NCBI GenBank assembly: GCA_022712735.1
Contig: JAFLKA010000317.1
Location: forward strand, 1-5,772
Direction of reading: 5' to 3'
DNA: 5,772 nt
From: Marinosulfonomonas sp.
GTDB taxonomy: Bacteria > Pseudomonadota > Alphaproteobacteria > Rhodobacterales > Rhodobacteraceae
Shown here piece after piece: positions 5,720 to 5,772 of the stretch (position 1 is its first letter; each line of letters starts with the position of its first letter). Position numbers and translations under genes: made by a program. The notes beneath the pieces were generated by a model. It saw only the letters and a program-made list of their open reading frames with translations, was not told where the DNA came from and ran no database searches.

Positions 5720-5748
5720 ATCCTTGCGCGACTTTACCCAATGGTCAA
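5720..5748 (-). promoter_or_regulatory. Putative sigma70-type promoter of the aldolase gene
   Basis: On the minus strand TTGACC (5743-5748) matches the -35 consensus at five of six bases. It is followed after exactly 17 bases by AAGGAT (5720-5725), a poor -10 box (three of six). It lies 23 bases upstream of the chosen ATG and directly before the AAGGAG ribosome site. The strong -35 and correct spacing support it; the weak -10 suggests an activator or low basal expression. Confidence 0.4.
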
Positions 5749-5772
5749 TAATTTTGCTGGACTTCCCAACAC

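Noticed and set aside
5698..5721. Upstream ATG start (MAGKRRCI) for the aldolase
   Set aside because: The AAGGAG ribosome site would be inside the coding region, while it is ideally placed for the ATG at 5697, and the family similarity starts after that point.
1..5772. CRISPR array, tRNA/rRNA gene, insertion sequence ends or integrase
   Set aside because: I looked for regularly spaced repeats, cloverleaf-like arms with CCA context, and transposase or recombinase motifs on both strands and saw none.

Overview
The window looks like chromosomal DNA from an alphaproteobacterium, probably a marine Rhodobacterales/Roseobacter-type organism. This rests on the roughly 58-60% G+C of the housekeeping-like genes, on the style of the aldolase and ureohydrolase proteins, and on single-gene metabolic and transport units. 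The taxonomic call is inference from protein character, not from a search.

Layout. Positions 10-873 (+) encode a ten-helix DMT/EamA-family exporter. It converges, with a 23-base gap, on a TehA/SLAC1-type (TDT family) membrane channel or transporter at 897-1859 (-), which appears to start at TTG. An intergenic stretch (1860-2041) follows with a perfect short palindrome, a set of mutually exclusive AT-rich hairpin arms, and a G/C hairpin ending in five T on the + strand. A low-G+C gene of unknown function, probably an exported six-cysteine protein, lies on the minus strand at 2042-2683. A divergent spacer (2684-2805), extremely rich in C-runs on the + strand, separates it from an agmatinase-family ureohydrolase (2806-3777, +). 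A second low-G+C gene (3805-4893, +) follows 27 bases later and encodes a 362-residue protein with PIN-like nuclease features. A small hairpin sits at its stop codon. The last gene, convergent, is a HpcH/HpaI-family class II aldolase (4924-5697, -) with a good ribosome binding site and a plausible promoter.

How the parts fit. The metabolic core is agmatinase plus HpaI-type aldolase. Putrescine catabolism downstream of agmatine and HpaI cleavage can both yield succinate semialdehyde, but a functional link here is only a guess. The ureohydrolase is bracketed on both sides by genes of about 40-45% G+C that look like single-gene acquisitions. The PIN-like protein is the best candidate for something undescribed, possibly a stand-alone RNase of a toxin or defence type. 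No partner antitoxin, integrase, transposase, tRNA, rRNA or CRISPR array is visible.
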